Shown piece by piece: positions 7,578-13,022 of a stretch of 20,940 nt of DNA; the first letter of the stretch is position 1; every line of letters starts with the position of its first letter. Under the pieces are notes generated by a model that saw only the letters and a list, made by a program, of their open reading frames with translations, did not search any database and was not told where the DNA came from. Position numbers and translations under genes: made by a program. The stretch is taken from positions 1 to 20,940 of IMG/VR virus record IMGVR_UViG_3300045781_000164, one strand, 5' to 3'. This DNA is from a virus.

Positions 7578-8075
7578 TCAGAGAAGTTTGGTCTGCGTGC
7601 CGACCCAGGGCTCGAATTCGGGCCAGCGCACGTGCTGCTCGACTTTGATTTCGTATGGCCGGGCGTCAATCAGGGAGCCGTCCGTCATGATATGCGTTGT
7701 CTTCACGTTCGGGTGTTTGCGGTGATACCACGCCATCAGCTTGCCGGCCCGATGGCACTGGCAGGGCTGGCCCTCCGAGCACATCATGGCGACGCGCTTG
7801 CCCTCCCCCGCGAGCTCCAGCATGCGCTCCATCTTGGAGATGAAGGTCGGGTCGCCGATCTTGCGCTCCGACAGACCCCCCAGGATCGTGCCGCCATAGA
7901 GATATTGGAGCCCCTCGGCCGAAACGATCTTGATCAGATTGTCCCGCTGAAATTGGGGAAACCTCGACCTTGGAGCGGATCGAACGTCCACCAGCACGTC
8001 TATCGCATGCTGCTTCAGCAGACCTACGAACTTCTCCTTCGGATGGTTGCTATGCCCGATCGACCAGATTTCCAA
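7578..8075 (-). CDS. DUF488 family protein
   Basis: The TTG at 8075 is preferred because a perfect AAGGAGG lies 8 nt upstream (8084-8090) and the family begins at this point (MEIWSIGHSN). A longer frame reaches a GTG at 8129 but has no ribosome site there. The 165-residue product carries the DUF488 pattern: SIGHSN at 5-10, DVLVDVRSAPRSRFPQF near 26-42, a YLYGGTILGG block, and MCSEGQPCQCHRAGKL near 122, where the cysteines and CHR motif are typical. The biochemical function of the family is not settled. It occurs in bacteria and phages. An operator-like palindrome lies at 8137-8150, so expression of this gene and the transferase block below it may start or be controlled here. Confidence 0.85.
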   Translation of the reverse strand: MEIWSIGHSNHPKEKFVGLLKQHAIDVLVDVRSAPRSRFPQFQRDNLIKIVSAEGLQYLYGGTILGGLSERKIGDPTFISKMERMLELAGEGKRVAMMCSEGQPCQCHRAGKLMAWYHRKHPNVKTTHIMTDGSLIDARPYEIKVEQHVRWPEFEPWVGTQTKLL

Positions 8076-8136
8076 TTTGCGGTCCTCCTTGACCCTTCCA
8101 TCATGCCACGTGACCTTCCCGCTGTACACGGAAAAG

Positions 8137-8150
8137 TGCTGTTAACTGCA
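8137..8150 (-). promoter_or_regulatory. 14-bp palindrome, operator-like site 5
   Basis: TGCAGTTAACAGCA on the minus strand. It is intergenic, beginning 3 bp after the dCTP deaminase-like stop and 62 bp before the DUF488 TTG start. Confidence 0.65.
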
Positions 8151-8152
8151 GC

Positions 8153-8563
8153 CTATTTTTCGTAGATCGCCGGCTGCGCGCCCTTCTTCTGGCCCTGATA
8201 CTTGCCCCGATAGGGCCGGTCGGTCGGCTTATCGAGGAAGTGGAACAGGAACTGGCAGATCGGGTCGCCGGCCTTGATCTCCACGGTCTCGGGGCCAAGG
8301 TTCACGAGCTCCAGCGTGGCGTTGCCCTGGAAGCCTGGGTCGAAGAAGGTATTGAACGCCGACACGAACACCCGCGCGAAGGACGACTTGTCGCACACCG
8401 CCCCCGAGACGTCGTGCGGGATGATGAAGTCCTCGATCGTGTGCGCCAGCGCCCGGCTCGGCGGCAGGGAACGCAGCTTGCGCTTCAAGTTCGCGACCTC
8501 GGTCGGGCTGCCGCCGTCGAGCGCGCAGACCGCCTCCAGCAGGAACTCGAACGGCGAAATCAT
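8153..8563 (-). CDS. dCTP deaminase/dUTPase-like protein, 5' end interrupted
   Basis: The open part (136 residues from the ATG at 8563) shows the dCTP deaminase core. It has CDKSSFARVFVSAFN near residue 57, DPGFQGNATLELVNLG with the expected glutamate in TLEL, a KAGDPICQFLFHF strand and a C-terminal YRGKYQGQ motif. The family converts dCTP toward dUMP/dUTP, supplying ThyX with dUMP. Canonical proteins are about 190 residues and begin with an xLSxxxIL motif. That motif exists upstream in the same frame: a TTG at 8617 with AAAGGAG 6 nt before it reads MQLSA, then TAA at 8600-8602, then SILERC leading into this ORF. The ATG at 8563 has no ribosome site. The gene is therefore either broken by a nonsense codon or translated in an unusual way. 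Confidence 0.75.
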   Translation of the reverse strand: MISPFEFLLEAVCALDGGSPTEVANLKRKLRSLPPSRALAHTIEDFIIPHDVSGAVCDKSSFARVFVSAFNTFFDPGFQGNATLELVNLGPETVEIKAGDPICQFLFHFLDKPTDRPYRGKYQGQKKGAQPAIYEK

Positions 8564-8602
8564 CGGGGTGCTGGTGCCGACGCAGCGTTCGAGGATGCTT
8601 TA

Positions 8603-8616
8603 AGCAGATAGTTGCA
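8603..8616 (-). promoter_or_regulatory. 14-bp palindrome, operator-like site 6 (two mismatches)
   Basis: TGCAACTATCTGCT on the minus strand. It coincides with the first codons of the ancestral dCTP deaminase-like frame and starts 12 nt after the RapZ-like stop. Confidence 0.5.
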
Positions 8617-8628
8617 AGACGGGCTCCT

Positions 8629-8964
8629 TTAGGCCAGTGCGAAGTGGTGGACCGCGACGTCCGCGCCACCCTTGCGGAGCTCGGCGGCGGTGATCTCGGC
8701 CATAGCGACGGAGCGGTGCCGGCCGCCGAAGCAGCCGAAGGCGACGTGGACGCCGTAACCGGCCTCGTGCAGTGCCTTGTCGAGGTTCGTGGTGAACTTC
8801 GGACTGGACCGCACGAAGTCCTGCACATCCTTGTGCCGGCCGTCGAGCGGCCTGAGCTCGGGCGCGTGGTGCGGGTTGCGCATGTCCCGGCAGTCGATGA
8901 CGAACGCAGCGTCAGCCGGCGGTGCGCCATGCTTCCACGAAAACGAACTGATCTTCACCTTCAC
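8629..8964 (-). CDS. Stand-alone RapZ C-terminal domain protein
   Basis: The 111-residue product starts at GTG 8964, 5 nt after a perfect AAGGAGG. It is almost entirely the C-terminal domain of RapZ. It shows FVIDCRDMRNPHHAPELRPL near 21-40, DVQDFVRSSP near 46, and the signature GCFGGRHRSVAMAE near 77-90. In full-length RapZ this domain follows a P-loop kinase-like domain and binds glucosamine-6-phosphate and the sRNA GlmZ. Here the kinase half is absent, so the protein is a single-domain phage version. The conserved basic GGRHRS loop suggests that phosphate or sugar-phosphate binding is kept. The start overlaps the stop of the upstream broken gene. Confidence 0.85.
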   Translation of the reverse strand: MKVKISSFSWKHGAPPADAAFVIDCRDMRNPHHAPELRPLDGRHKDVQDFVRSSPKFTTNLDKALHEAGYGVHVAFGCFGGRHRSVAMAEITAAELRKGGADVAVHHFALA

Positions 8965-9188
8965 ATGAGCCTCCTTGGCTGTGCGCCCGTCGTCTCGAAG
9001 TCGTTGTCCGAAACCTGCCCCACGACCTCTTCGACCTCGTCGTCGTCCATGTTCGTGAAGCAGATTATGTTGCGCCGTTCCAAGACGTCGTCATCGACAA
9101 CGGCTTAGATCAGCAAACCGATGTCGGGGAACTTGGCGCGGACCTCGGCCTGGAGATCGTGGAGGAACTGCTCTACGGCTTGGGTCAT
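8961..9188 (-). pseudogene. Small acidic phage gene interrupted by an in-frame TAA
   Basis: From the ATG at 9188 the frame reads 27 codons (MTQAVEQFLHDLQAEVRAKF to GLLI), then TAA at 9105-9107. It then stays open for another 47 codons (AVVDDDVLERRNIICFTNMD to ARRLM-like end), finishing with a TGA that overlaps the RapZ-like GTG start. The overlap with the next start, and the strand-like run GLLI-AVVDDD across the stop, indicate one ancestral gene of about 75 codons. No ribosome site precedes any start in the second half. The family is not recognised. The codon may be a recent nonsense mutation, a sequence error or a readthrough site. Confidence 0.6.
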
Positions 9189-9195
9189 GTTCGCC

Positions 9196-9690
9196 TCACC
9201 AGTCAAAGGTCAACAGGCCGGCGACCCTGTCTGCATCGGCGTCGAGTAGAAGCCAGCAGCAGCCGTGTCGCCGTGCATAGTCCATGACATCAAACAGGTC
9301 GGTCTGGAACTCCCCGGCCTGGGCCTTGGCCTGCACCGGAGCCCAAAAGTCCTGATCGCTCGGGACGTGGATCAGCCAGCCGTAGTCGCCGTGCTCATAA
9401 CGGACGACGTCGAGCGAGTTCAGCTGCAGATGGTCAGCGGTGGTCTTGCTCACGTGAGCCGTCGAGAGCGCCATCAGACCCTCAATATGCGCCGGGACGG
9501 CGATCTCCAGCGCGAGCGCGGCTTTGGCGGCGGGATCAACGTCGGCGGTCGTGGCTTCTGTGATCATCTGCTCGACGATGGCGAACGCAGGCGGCTCGGG
9601 GTCCAGCTTGCCGAGGGTCATGTGGTCGGCCCACATTTGCCGAGCGAACTTCAAGGTGGCCTTCATGGCTTCGATCCGCTCCACCTTCAT
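9196..9690 (-). CDS. DUF5983-like phage protein
   Basis: The product has up to 164 residues. The ATG at 9690 abuts the AAGGAGG site with no spacer, so the GTG two codons later (9684), at 6-nt spacing, may be the real start. Residues 75-164 resemble DUF5983: an LSTAHVSKTTADHL strand-helix, a YGWLIHVPSD strand, a helix with DVMDYARRHGCCWLLLDADA and a short C-terminal LLTFDW. The N-terminal half is helical and unrecognised. Function is unknown; related proteins are common in plasmids, islands and phages. It sits just below a promoter and operator pair (9710-9754), so it may be the first gene of a separately controlled transcript. Confidence 0.65.
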   Translation of the reverse strand: MKVERIEAMKATLKFARQMWADHMTLGKLDPEPPAFAIVEQMITEATTADVDPAAKAALALEIAVPAHIEGLMALSTAHVSKTTADHLQLNSLDVVRYEHGDYGWLIHVPSDQDFWAPVQAKAQAGEFQTDLFDVMDYARRHGCCWLLLDADADRVAGLLTFDW

Positions 9691-9709
9691 CCTCCTTGAT
9701 GATCTGTGG

Positions 9710-9723
9710 GGAAGTTAACTTCA
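9710..9723 (-). promoter_or_regulatory. 14-bp palindrome, operator-like site 7
   Basis: TGAAGTTAACTTCC on the minus strand, nearly a perfect palindrome. It is intergenic, 20 bp before the DUF5983-like start and just downstream of a predicted -10 box. Confidence 0.7.
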
Positions 9724-9725
9724 TC

Positions 9726-9754
9726 ATTCTGGCCGGTTATGGGCTGGCGGTCAA
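9726..9754 (-). promoter_or_regulatory. Predicted promoter with adjacent operator
   Basis: A -35 box TTGACC (9749-9754) and a -10 box CAGAAT (9726-9731) are separated by 17 bp. The operator-like palindrome begins 2 nt after the -10 box, covering the likely transcription start. The promoter lies in the 3' end of the XRE gene and would drive the DUF5983-like gene and those after it. Confidence 0.5.
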
Positions 9755-10006
9755 GGTCGGGGCGTCTGTTTTGCCGCGTTTATTCGGGTTGACCTGGCAT
9801 AGGGCTTCGAGATCGTAGCCGAAGTAGACGAGCACCGCCTCGATGCGAACGATGTCGCGGTTCTTGCCGTCTTCGATGTTGCGGATGGTCGAACGGTTCA
9901 TGCCGACCCCGGCCGCCAGGGTCCGTTGGGCGATCCGGTGTTCGGTCCTGAGCTTGCGAACAAGGTCGCCCCAGAAGTTCTGGTCCACCACCGCGACCCC
10001 GATCAT
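9737..10006 (-). CDS. Small XRE-family helix-turn-helix regulator
   Basis: The 89-residue product starts at ATG 10006, overlapping the stop of the GNAT gene as ATGA. Residues 13-65 form an HTH_3/XRE domain: FWGDLVRKLRTEHRIAQRTL, then AAGVGMNRSTIRNIEDGK with the recognition helix at about 36-45, then a fourth helix with IEAVLVYFGYDLEAL. A short polar tail follows and there is no dimerisation or cleavage domain, so it resembles Cro-like regulators rather than a full CI repressor. It lies directly upstream of the promoter and palindrome at 9710-9754. That makes it one candidate for the palindrome-binding protein, but a repressor outside the window is equally possible. Confidence 0.85.
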   Translation of the reverse strand: MIGVAVVDQNFWGDLVRKLRTEHRIAQRTLAAGVGMNRSTIRNIEDGKNRDIVRIEAVLVYFGYDLEALCQVNPNKRGKTDAPTLTASP

Positions 10007-10425
10007 GCCCGGAGGATCGTCTCGTAAGTGAGGACCGCAAGGCCGACCCCCAACTTCTTGACGACCTCGATCGCGCCGACGTTCATCGGGTGGACCTGGA
10101 ACGCGATGCGGCCGACGCCCTTCGCATCCGCCCGCTGGCGCAGTTCGGCGTAGAGCTCGCGGAAGACGCCGCGCCGCCGGCTGGTCGGCTCGACATAGCC
10201 GAGGCTCACGACGAAGGCGTTGGTCACGTCATCGTGCTGCCAGCAGAGCACGCCGACGATCTCGCCGTCGTCCCGCTCGTAATGCAGGACTTCGTTGTGC
10301 CAATCGACCGGGCACACGCCGAGAAGCTCGGACGTGAAACCGTCCTGCACGAGTTCGTTCCAGCCTTCCGTGATCAGAGCGAAAGCCGGGGTCGCCGCCG
10401 CCGATTTGCGGTACTCGATTTTCAA
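10003..10425 (-). CDS. GNAT-family N-acetyltransferase
   Basis: The 140-residue product begins with TTG at 10425, 5 nt after AAGGAGG. It shows a DDGEIVGVLCWQHDD beta hairpin, the motif A strand and loop VVSLGYVEPTSRRRGVFREL near 72-91 (acyl-CoA binding, RRRGVF) and the motif B helix MNVGAIEVVKKLG near 113-126. It is a compact single-domain GNAT whose substrate cannot be told. It overlaps the XRE regulator gene, so the two are made together. It is not close to the other GNAT in the window (5337-5777) beyond shared family features. Confidence 0.85.
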   Translation of the reverse strand: MKIEYRKSAAATPAFALITEGWNELVQDGFTSELLGVCPVDWHNEVLHYERDDGEIVGVLCWQHDDVTNAFVVSLGYVEPTSRRRGVFRELYAELRQRADAKGVGRIAFQVHPMNVGAIEVVKKLGVGLAVLTYETILRA

Positions 10426-10440
10426 AGCCCCCTCCTTGGG

Positions 10441-10521
10441 TCAGTCTTGTCCGGGCAAGGGCTTCGCCGTGACGGCGAGGCCCACGAAGATCAGGCCGCA
10501 CAGCAGGAAGCCGCCGGCCAT
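10441..10521 (-). CDS. Very small single-pass membrane protein
   Basis: From the ATG at 10521 the frame encodes 26 residues: a hydrophobic run from GGFLLCGLIFVGLAVTA, then a short polar tail ending in TGA at 10441. The frame is open further upstream to a CTG at 10542 that overlaps the stop of the previous gene as CTGA. That would give 33 residues (LSEIFAYM before the membrane segment). No clear ribosome site is seen, so the start is uncertain and coupling is likely. The function is unknown. A lysis or membrane-anchoring role is possible but not shown. Confidence 0.45.
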   Translation of the reverse strand: MAGGFLLCGLIFVGLAVTAKPLPGQD

Positions 10522-10538
10522 GTAGGCGAAGATTTCGC

Positions 10539-10826
10539 TCAGTATAATCCCCACACCTTGGTCGTGGTCGAAAGCGCGGAGATTGCGGTCAGCGCGAGAT
10601 TTTGCTCGACGCCCGTGATTGGGAAGTTGGGCGCCGCGCCGCCCGTGAAGTCCTTGACGGTCGCGGTGCCGGCCTTGTCGCCGATGATTTTGCGCGGCGG
10701 CGGGAAGGCGGAGCCGTCTGTCGGCAGGAGAACGATCTTCGTGATCGGCGAGGCGAGCGTTGTCGCATTGGCGTCGGCGGGGCTCGTCAGCTTTTTACTG
10801 CTGCCGCCCCAGGAGAACATGCTCAT
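10539..10826 (-). CDS. Small phage protein, unknown function (95 aa)
   Basis: The ATG at 10826 overlaps the stop of the upstream gene as ATGA. A longer frame reaches 10874 but would run through the palindrome and the neighbouring gene. The product starts MSMFSWGGSSKKLTSP and is rich in Thr, Ala, Ser, Pro and Gly, with beta-prone stretches (ITKIVLLPTDGSAF, then TATVKDF, then a final TTTKVWGLY). Such small beta-rich proteins are common among phage structural or head-decoration genes. That is only a guess from composition and location. Confidence 0.65.
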   Translation of the reverse strand: MSMFSWGGSSKKLTSPADANATTLASPITKIVLLPTDGSAFPPPRKIIGDKAGTATVKDFTGGAAPNFPITGVEQNLALTAISALSTTTKVWGLY

Positions 10827-11377
10827 GTTTGCGCCCCATATAGTGATATTAACTGCATCTTCAAGATACACCACTCGCCGATGCTAGGCCAGGGAAAACT
10901 CAGGCGGAGAAGGGGACGCCCCCATAATACCCAAGCCGTTGCAGATGGTCCAGACCCCTCCGGGCTTGCTTGCGCGCTGTCTAGGAGCGGGCCAATTTCG
11001 GTGGACGGCTCCAGTGCAGGTAACATCAGATCGAGGGCCCTCTGCAGGGAGCTCTCCGGGCCGATGATCATGTAATCGCAGTCCGTGATGGCCTTGACGA
11101 GAAAGAACACGATCAGCCCCATCTTATCGACGCGGTGGCCTTCGCGCTGGTACGGCGCAGTGACCTCCAGGTGCGTCCGGTGCGCGCGGCGGATTATCTT
11201 CGAGCGTTCCGGCTCCCGCAGGTCCGAGAACGCCTCTTCGGACGCCTGGATCAGCCGCTCCTGGCACGTCTTGGCGTCGGGGTGGTCGGGATCGTTTACC
11301 CCGCAGATCAGGACGCCCAGGAACATCTGCGGGATGAGCAGCGCCTCTACGCGCTGCCGATCTGAGCGGTAGCCCAT
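10823..11377 (-). CDS. Phage hypothetical protein, 184 aa
   Basis: The ATG at 11377 lies 2 nt after the thyX stop. The frame is open upstream through thyX, but that part is a shadow. The protein begins MGYRSDRQRVEALLIPQMFL. It contains an acidic and basic helical middle (residues 35-90) and a strand-helix unit MGLIVFFLVKAITDCDYMI near 95-113. It ends with a Pro/Ser-rich tail that overlaps a copy of the palindrome. I recognise no domain. Its place directly after thyX and before small structural-like genes gives no firm clue. Confidence 0.65.
   Translation of the reverse strand: MGYRSDRQRVEALLIPQMFLGVLICGVNDPDHPDAKTCQERLIQASEEAFSDLREPERSKIIRRAHRTHLEVTAPYQREGHRVDKMGLIVFFLVKAITDCDYMIIGPESSLQRALDLMLPALEPSTEIGPLLDSAQASPEGSGPSATAWVLWGRPLLRLSFPWPSIGEWCILKMQLISLYGAQT
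10844..10857 (-). promoter_or_regulatory. 14-bp palindrome, operator-like site 8
   Basis: TGCAGTTAATATCA on the minus strand, with two mismatches in the second half. It lies in the last codons of the gene ending at 10823 and 18 bp before the next start at 10826. Confidence 0.55.
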
Positions 11378-11379
11378 GA

Positions 11380-12357
11380 TCAGAGGCTCTCCCCCGGCAG
11401 GGTCTTGCGATACTGCACCCAGCCCGGCCCGAGATTGCCGCCAAGTTCGGACGTCATCCGAGGCGTGCCGTTGACCATGAGAAGTGGAGCCCTCGGCACT
11501 TGGGCCTGGTGCTCGGCGGGGCTGACATGCAGTGGGGTCGAGGCCACCAGCTTGTCGTGGAGGGCGACGGCGCGCTCCAGCGTCATGTCGAAGCCATCCA
11601 CCGTCTTGTAAGACGTCGAAGCGCACCGCGCGACCGAGAGCTTGATCGCGTTCTGAAGCGCCTCGCCGCCCGACAGGACCACGGGTTCGTCGTTGGCGTC
11701 CACCGCGTCCACAAACGGCAGGTGCCACTGGCCAGGCTCCAGGAGCGTCGGGTACGAGGCTTGTTGCGCATCCCACATGCGGTCGGCCAGCATCTTGATA
11801 TGCGGCTCGGCGTCGGCGTGCCGGCGAAGCGCATAGAAGTTCGACCACTGCGTCCCCGTCACGACCACGGTGATATGGCTGAACGGCTCCAGCAGGCGGT
11901 TCACGATCTGCTTGTGGTAGCCGGCGTCGTCAAACGAGCGCGCCATCGCCACGGCGTTCTCGATGGCGTAGCGCCACGCATCCTCGCGAGAGCCCCAATT
12001 CCCATGCGGGCCGTTGTTCGCGTCGGAGTATTCGACTTCGGCGTTGCAGTCTTCGCTGGCCTGCATGCCTTTCTGGTTCTTGCCCCAGAACAGCGGGATC
12101 GCGGGATCGTCGAGCACGTCCTGGATCATCTTGCTGACCGGTATGGCGCGGCTTGAGCTCGCGTTGCGGGAGAGGTCCGGGTCCTCCATGAGGCTCGGCG
12201 TGCGGACCTCGACCTCCAGGTCTTCGCCGACGCGAAGCACGCGGTGCGTGCGGCCCTCGGCGTGTATCCAGCGCGGGTAGCGCAGGCGGAAGGTGGTCAG
12301 ACGCGGGGCTTGATGCCCCACGCTGTCCGCCACCACGGTAGCGGAAATGGTCGTCAA
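11380..12357 (-). CDS. thyX: FAD-dependent thymidylate synthase
   Basis: ThyX makes dTMP from dUMP using methylenetetrahydrofolate and reduced flavin. The 325-residue product has a phage-type version of the signature: THRVLR near residues 37-42 and, after an insertion, LSRNASSSRAIP near 62-73, where the family has HR followed by SxNxxSxR. A second conserved block, TGTQWSNFYALRRHADAEPH near 167-186, matches the nucleotide-binding region. The start is TTG at 12357, 7 nt after AGGAGA and overlapping the upstream stop as TTGA. It is longer than bacterial ThyX (about 220-250) because of insertions and a C-terminal extension, as in other phage members. With the dCTP deaminase-like gene it forms a dTMP-supply module. 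Confidence 0.9.
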   Translation of the reverse strand: MTTISATVVADSVGHQAPRLTTFRLRYPRWIHAEGRTHRVLRVGEDLEVEVRTPSLMEDPDLSRNASSSRAIPVSKMIQDVLDDPAIPLFWGKNQKGMQASEDCNAEVEYSDANNGPHGNWGSREDAWRYAIENAVAMARSFDDAGYHKQIVNRLLEPFSHITVVVTGTQWSNFYALRRHADAEPHIKMLADRMWDAQQASYPTLLEPGQWHLPFVDAVDANDEPVVLSGGEALQNAIKLSVARCASTSYKTVDGFDMTLERAVALHDKLVASTPLHVSPAEHQAQVPRAPLLMVNGTPRMTSELGGNLGPGWVQYRKTLPGESL

Positions 12358-12809
12358 GCGGCCTTCTCCTGAGTGAAGCTAGCTGCAATGGCCGCGATGC
12401 CGGCGTCTAGGCCGTCAGCAGCGGGATCGGCCGCAGAGGCGTCCGGGCTCGGCTGCGGCGACCGGGTCTGCTGCTCGTGCCCGGTGGTGAGCGTGTTGTC
12501 GCCAGCCGAAATGGGCGCGTTGTCGCCAGACGGGTCGGCCGACTTGACGGGCAGGCTGGTGTGCGGCCCATACGCGCTGAGGCCGCGCTGCGCCAGGTAC
12601 TGGACGAGGTAGTTCTGATACCACGCGGACTTGCTCAGGTCCTCCAGGCCGCCCTTCTGGCGGTGGCGCGACTGGTACTTGATCGCGTTGCCCTTGCAGA
12701 ACCCGATCATCTCGTCGGGCGTCAGCCACGCCTCCAGCACCTTGATCGTCTCGTAGGGGTCGTCCTTCCCCCCGTAGTGGCTCGGGTTGAACACGTTCTT
12801 CGTTTCCAC
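12354..12809 (-). CDS. DUF3310 family phage protein
   Basis: The preferred start is the GTG at 12809 (METKNVFNPSHYGG), with GGAG 8 nt upstream. The frame is open to 12893, but that part lacks family features. Residues 6-75 match DUF3310: NPSHYGG, ETIKVLEAWLTPDEMIGFCKGNA, IKYQSRHRQKGG, then LSKSAWYQNYLVQYL. The family is widespread in phages, is often labelled a nucleotide kinase without proof, and typically sits with nucleotide metabolism genes, as it does here before thyX. The C-terminal half (80-151) is low complexity, rich in Ser, Pro, Ala, Gly and Asp. It overlaps another open frame in the same direction (see the entry ending at 12957). Confidence 0.8.
   Translation of the reverse strand: METKNVFNPSHYGGKDDPYETIKVLEAWLTPDEMIGFCKGNAIKYQSRHRQKGGLEDLSKSAWYQNYLVQYLAQRGLSAYGPHTSLPVKSADPSGDNAPISAGDNTLTTGHEQQTRSPQPSPDASAADPAADGLDAGIAAIAASFTQEKAA
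12374..12387 (-). promoter_or_regulatory. 14-bp palindrome, operator-like site 9
   Basis: TGCAGCTAGCTTCA on the minus strand, full consensus match, at the 3' end of the DUF3310 gene and 17 bp before the thyX TTG start. Confidence 0.65.
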
Positions 12810-12957
12810 CGTGGGTCTCCATACTGCTTGGGAGGTTGGGGATCGCGAGCTCACCGAATGGCGACGGCTGCGCGACCGGTCTGCTGTGGACAAGGGCCAG
12901 GGCTCCGACGAAGCCGGCGAGGACGACGAGCGCTCTGAGCGTCTGATCTTTGTCCAT
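12415..12957 (-). CDS. Possible small membrane protein; frame overlaps DUF3310 gene
   Basis: The ATG at 12957 opens a frame whose first 49 codons do not overlap another gene and look real. They run MDKDQTLRALVVLAGFVGAL, continuing hydrophobic to ALVHSR, then a Pro/Ser-rich segment. This would be an N-terminal signal anchor. The frame then continues without a stop for about 390 bp inside the DUF3310 gene in another phase, where its Arg/Pro-rich composition looks like a shadow. Either the true gene is about 50-60 residues and lost its stop, or the tail is dual-coding. There is no good ribosome site. It is the first ORF after a terminator and a palindrome, so it may head the operon. Confidence 0.35.
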   Translation of the reverse strand: MDKDQTLRALVVLAGFVGALALVHSRPVAQPSPFGELAIPNLPSSMETHGGNEERVQPEPLRGEGRPLRDDQGAGGVADARRDDRVLQGQRDQVPVAPPPEGRPGGPEQVRVVSELPRPVPGAARPQRVWAAHQPARQVGRPVWRQRAHFGWRQHAHHRARAADPVAAAEPGRLCGRSRC

Positions 12958-12960
12958 TTG

Positions 12961-12974
12961 TGAAGTTAGCTGCA
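12961..12974 (-). promoter_or_regulatory. 14-bp palindrome, operator-like site 10
   Basis: TGCAGCTAACTTCA on the minus strand, full consensus match. It lies between the terminator at 12988-13017 and the first ORF of the long operon. The -10-like GCTAAT runs into it, but no convincing -35 is visible. Confidence 0.65.
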
Positions 12975-12987
12975 TTAGCGTTGACGC

Positions 12988-13017
12988 AAAAAGGCCGGGG
13001 GCGGGTCACCCGGCCTT
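12988..13017 (-). terminator. Rho-independent terminator
   Basis: On the minus strand a 9-bp perfect GC-rich stem (AAGGCCGGG with CCCGGCCTT), a 9-nt loop and then a run of T. It lies 6 bp after the stop of the membrane-protein gene ending at 13023 and separates that gene from the long operon. Confidence 0.85.
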
Positions 13018-13022
13018 CTGGG

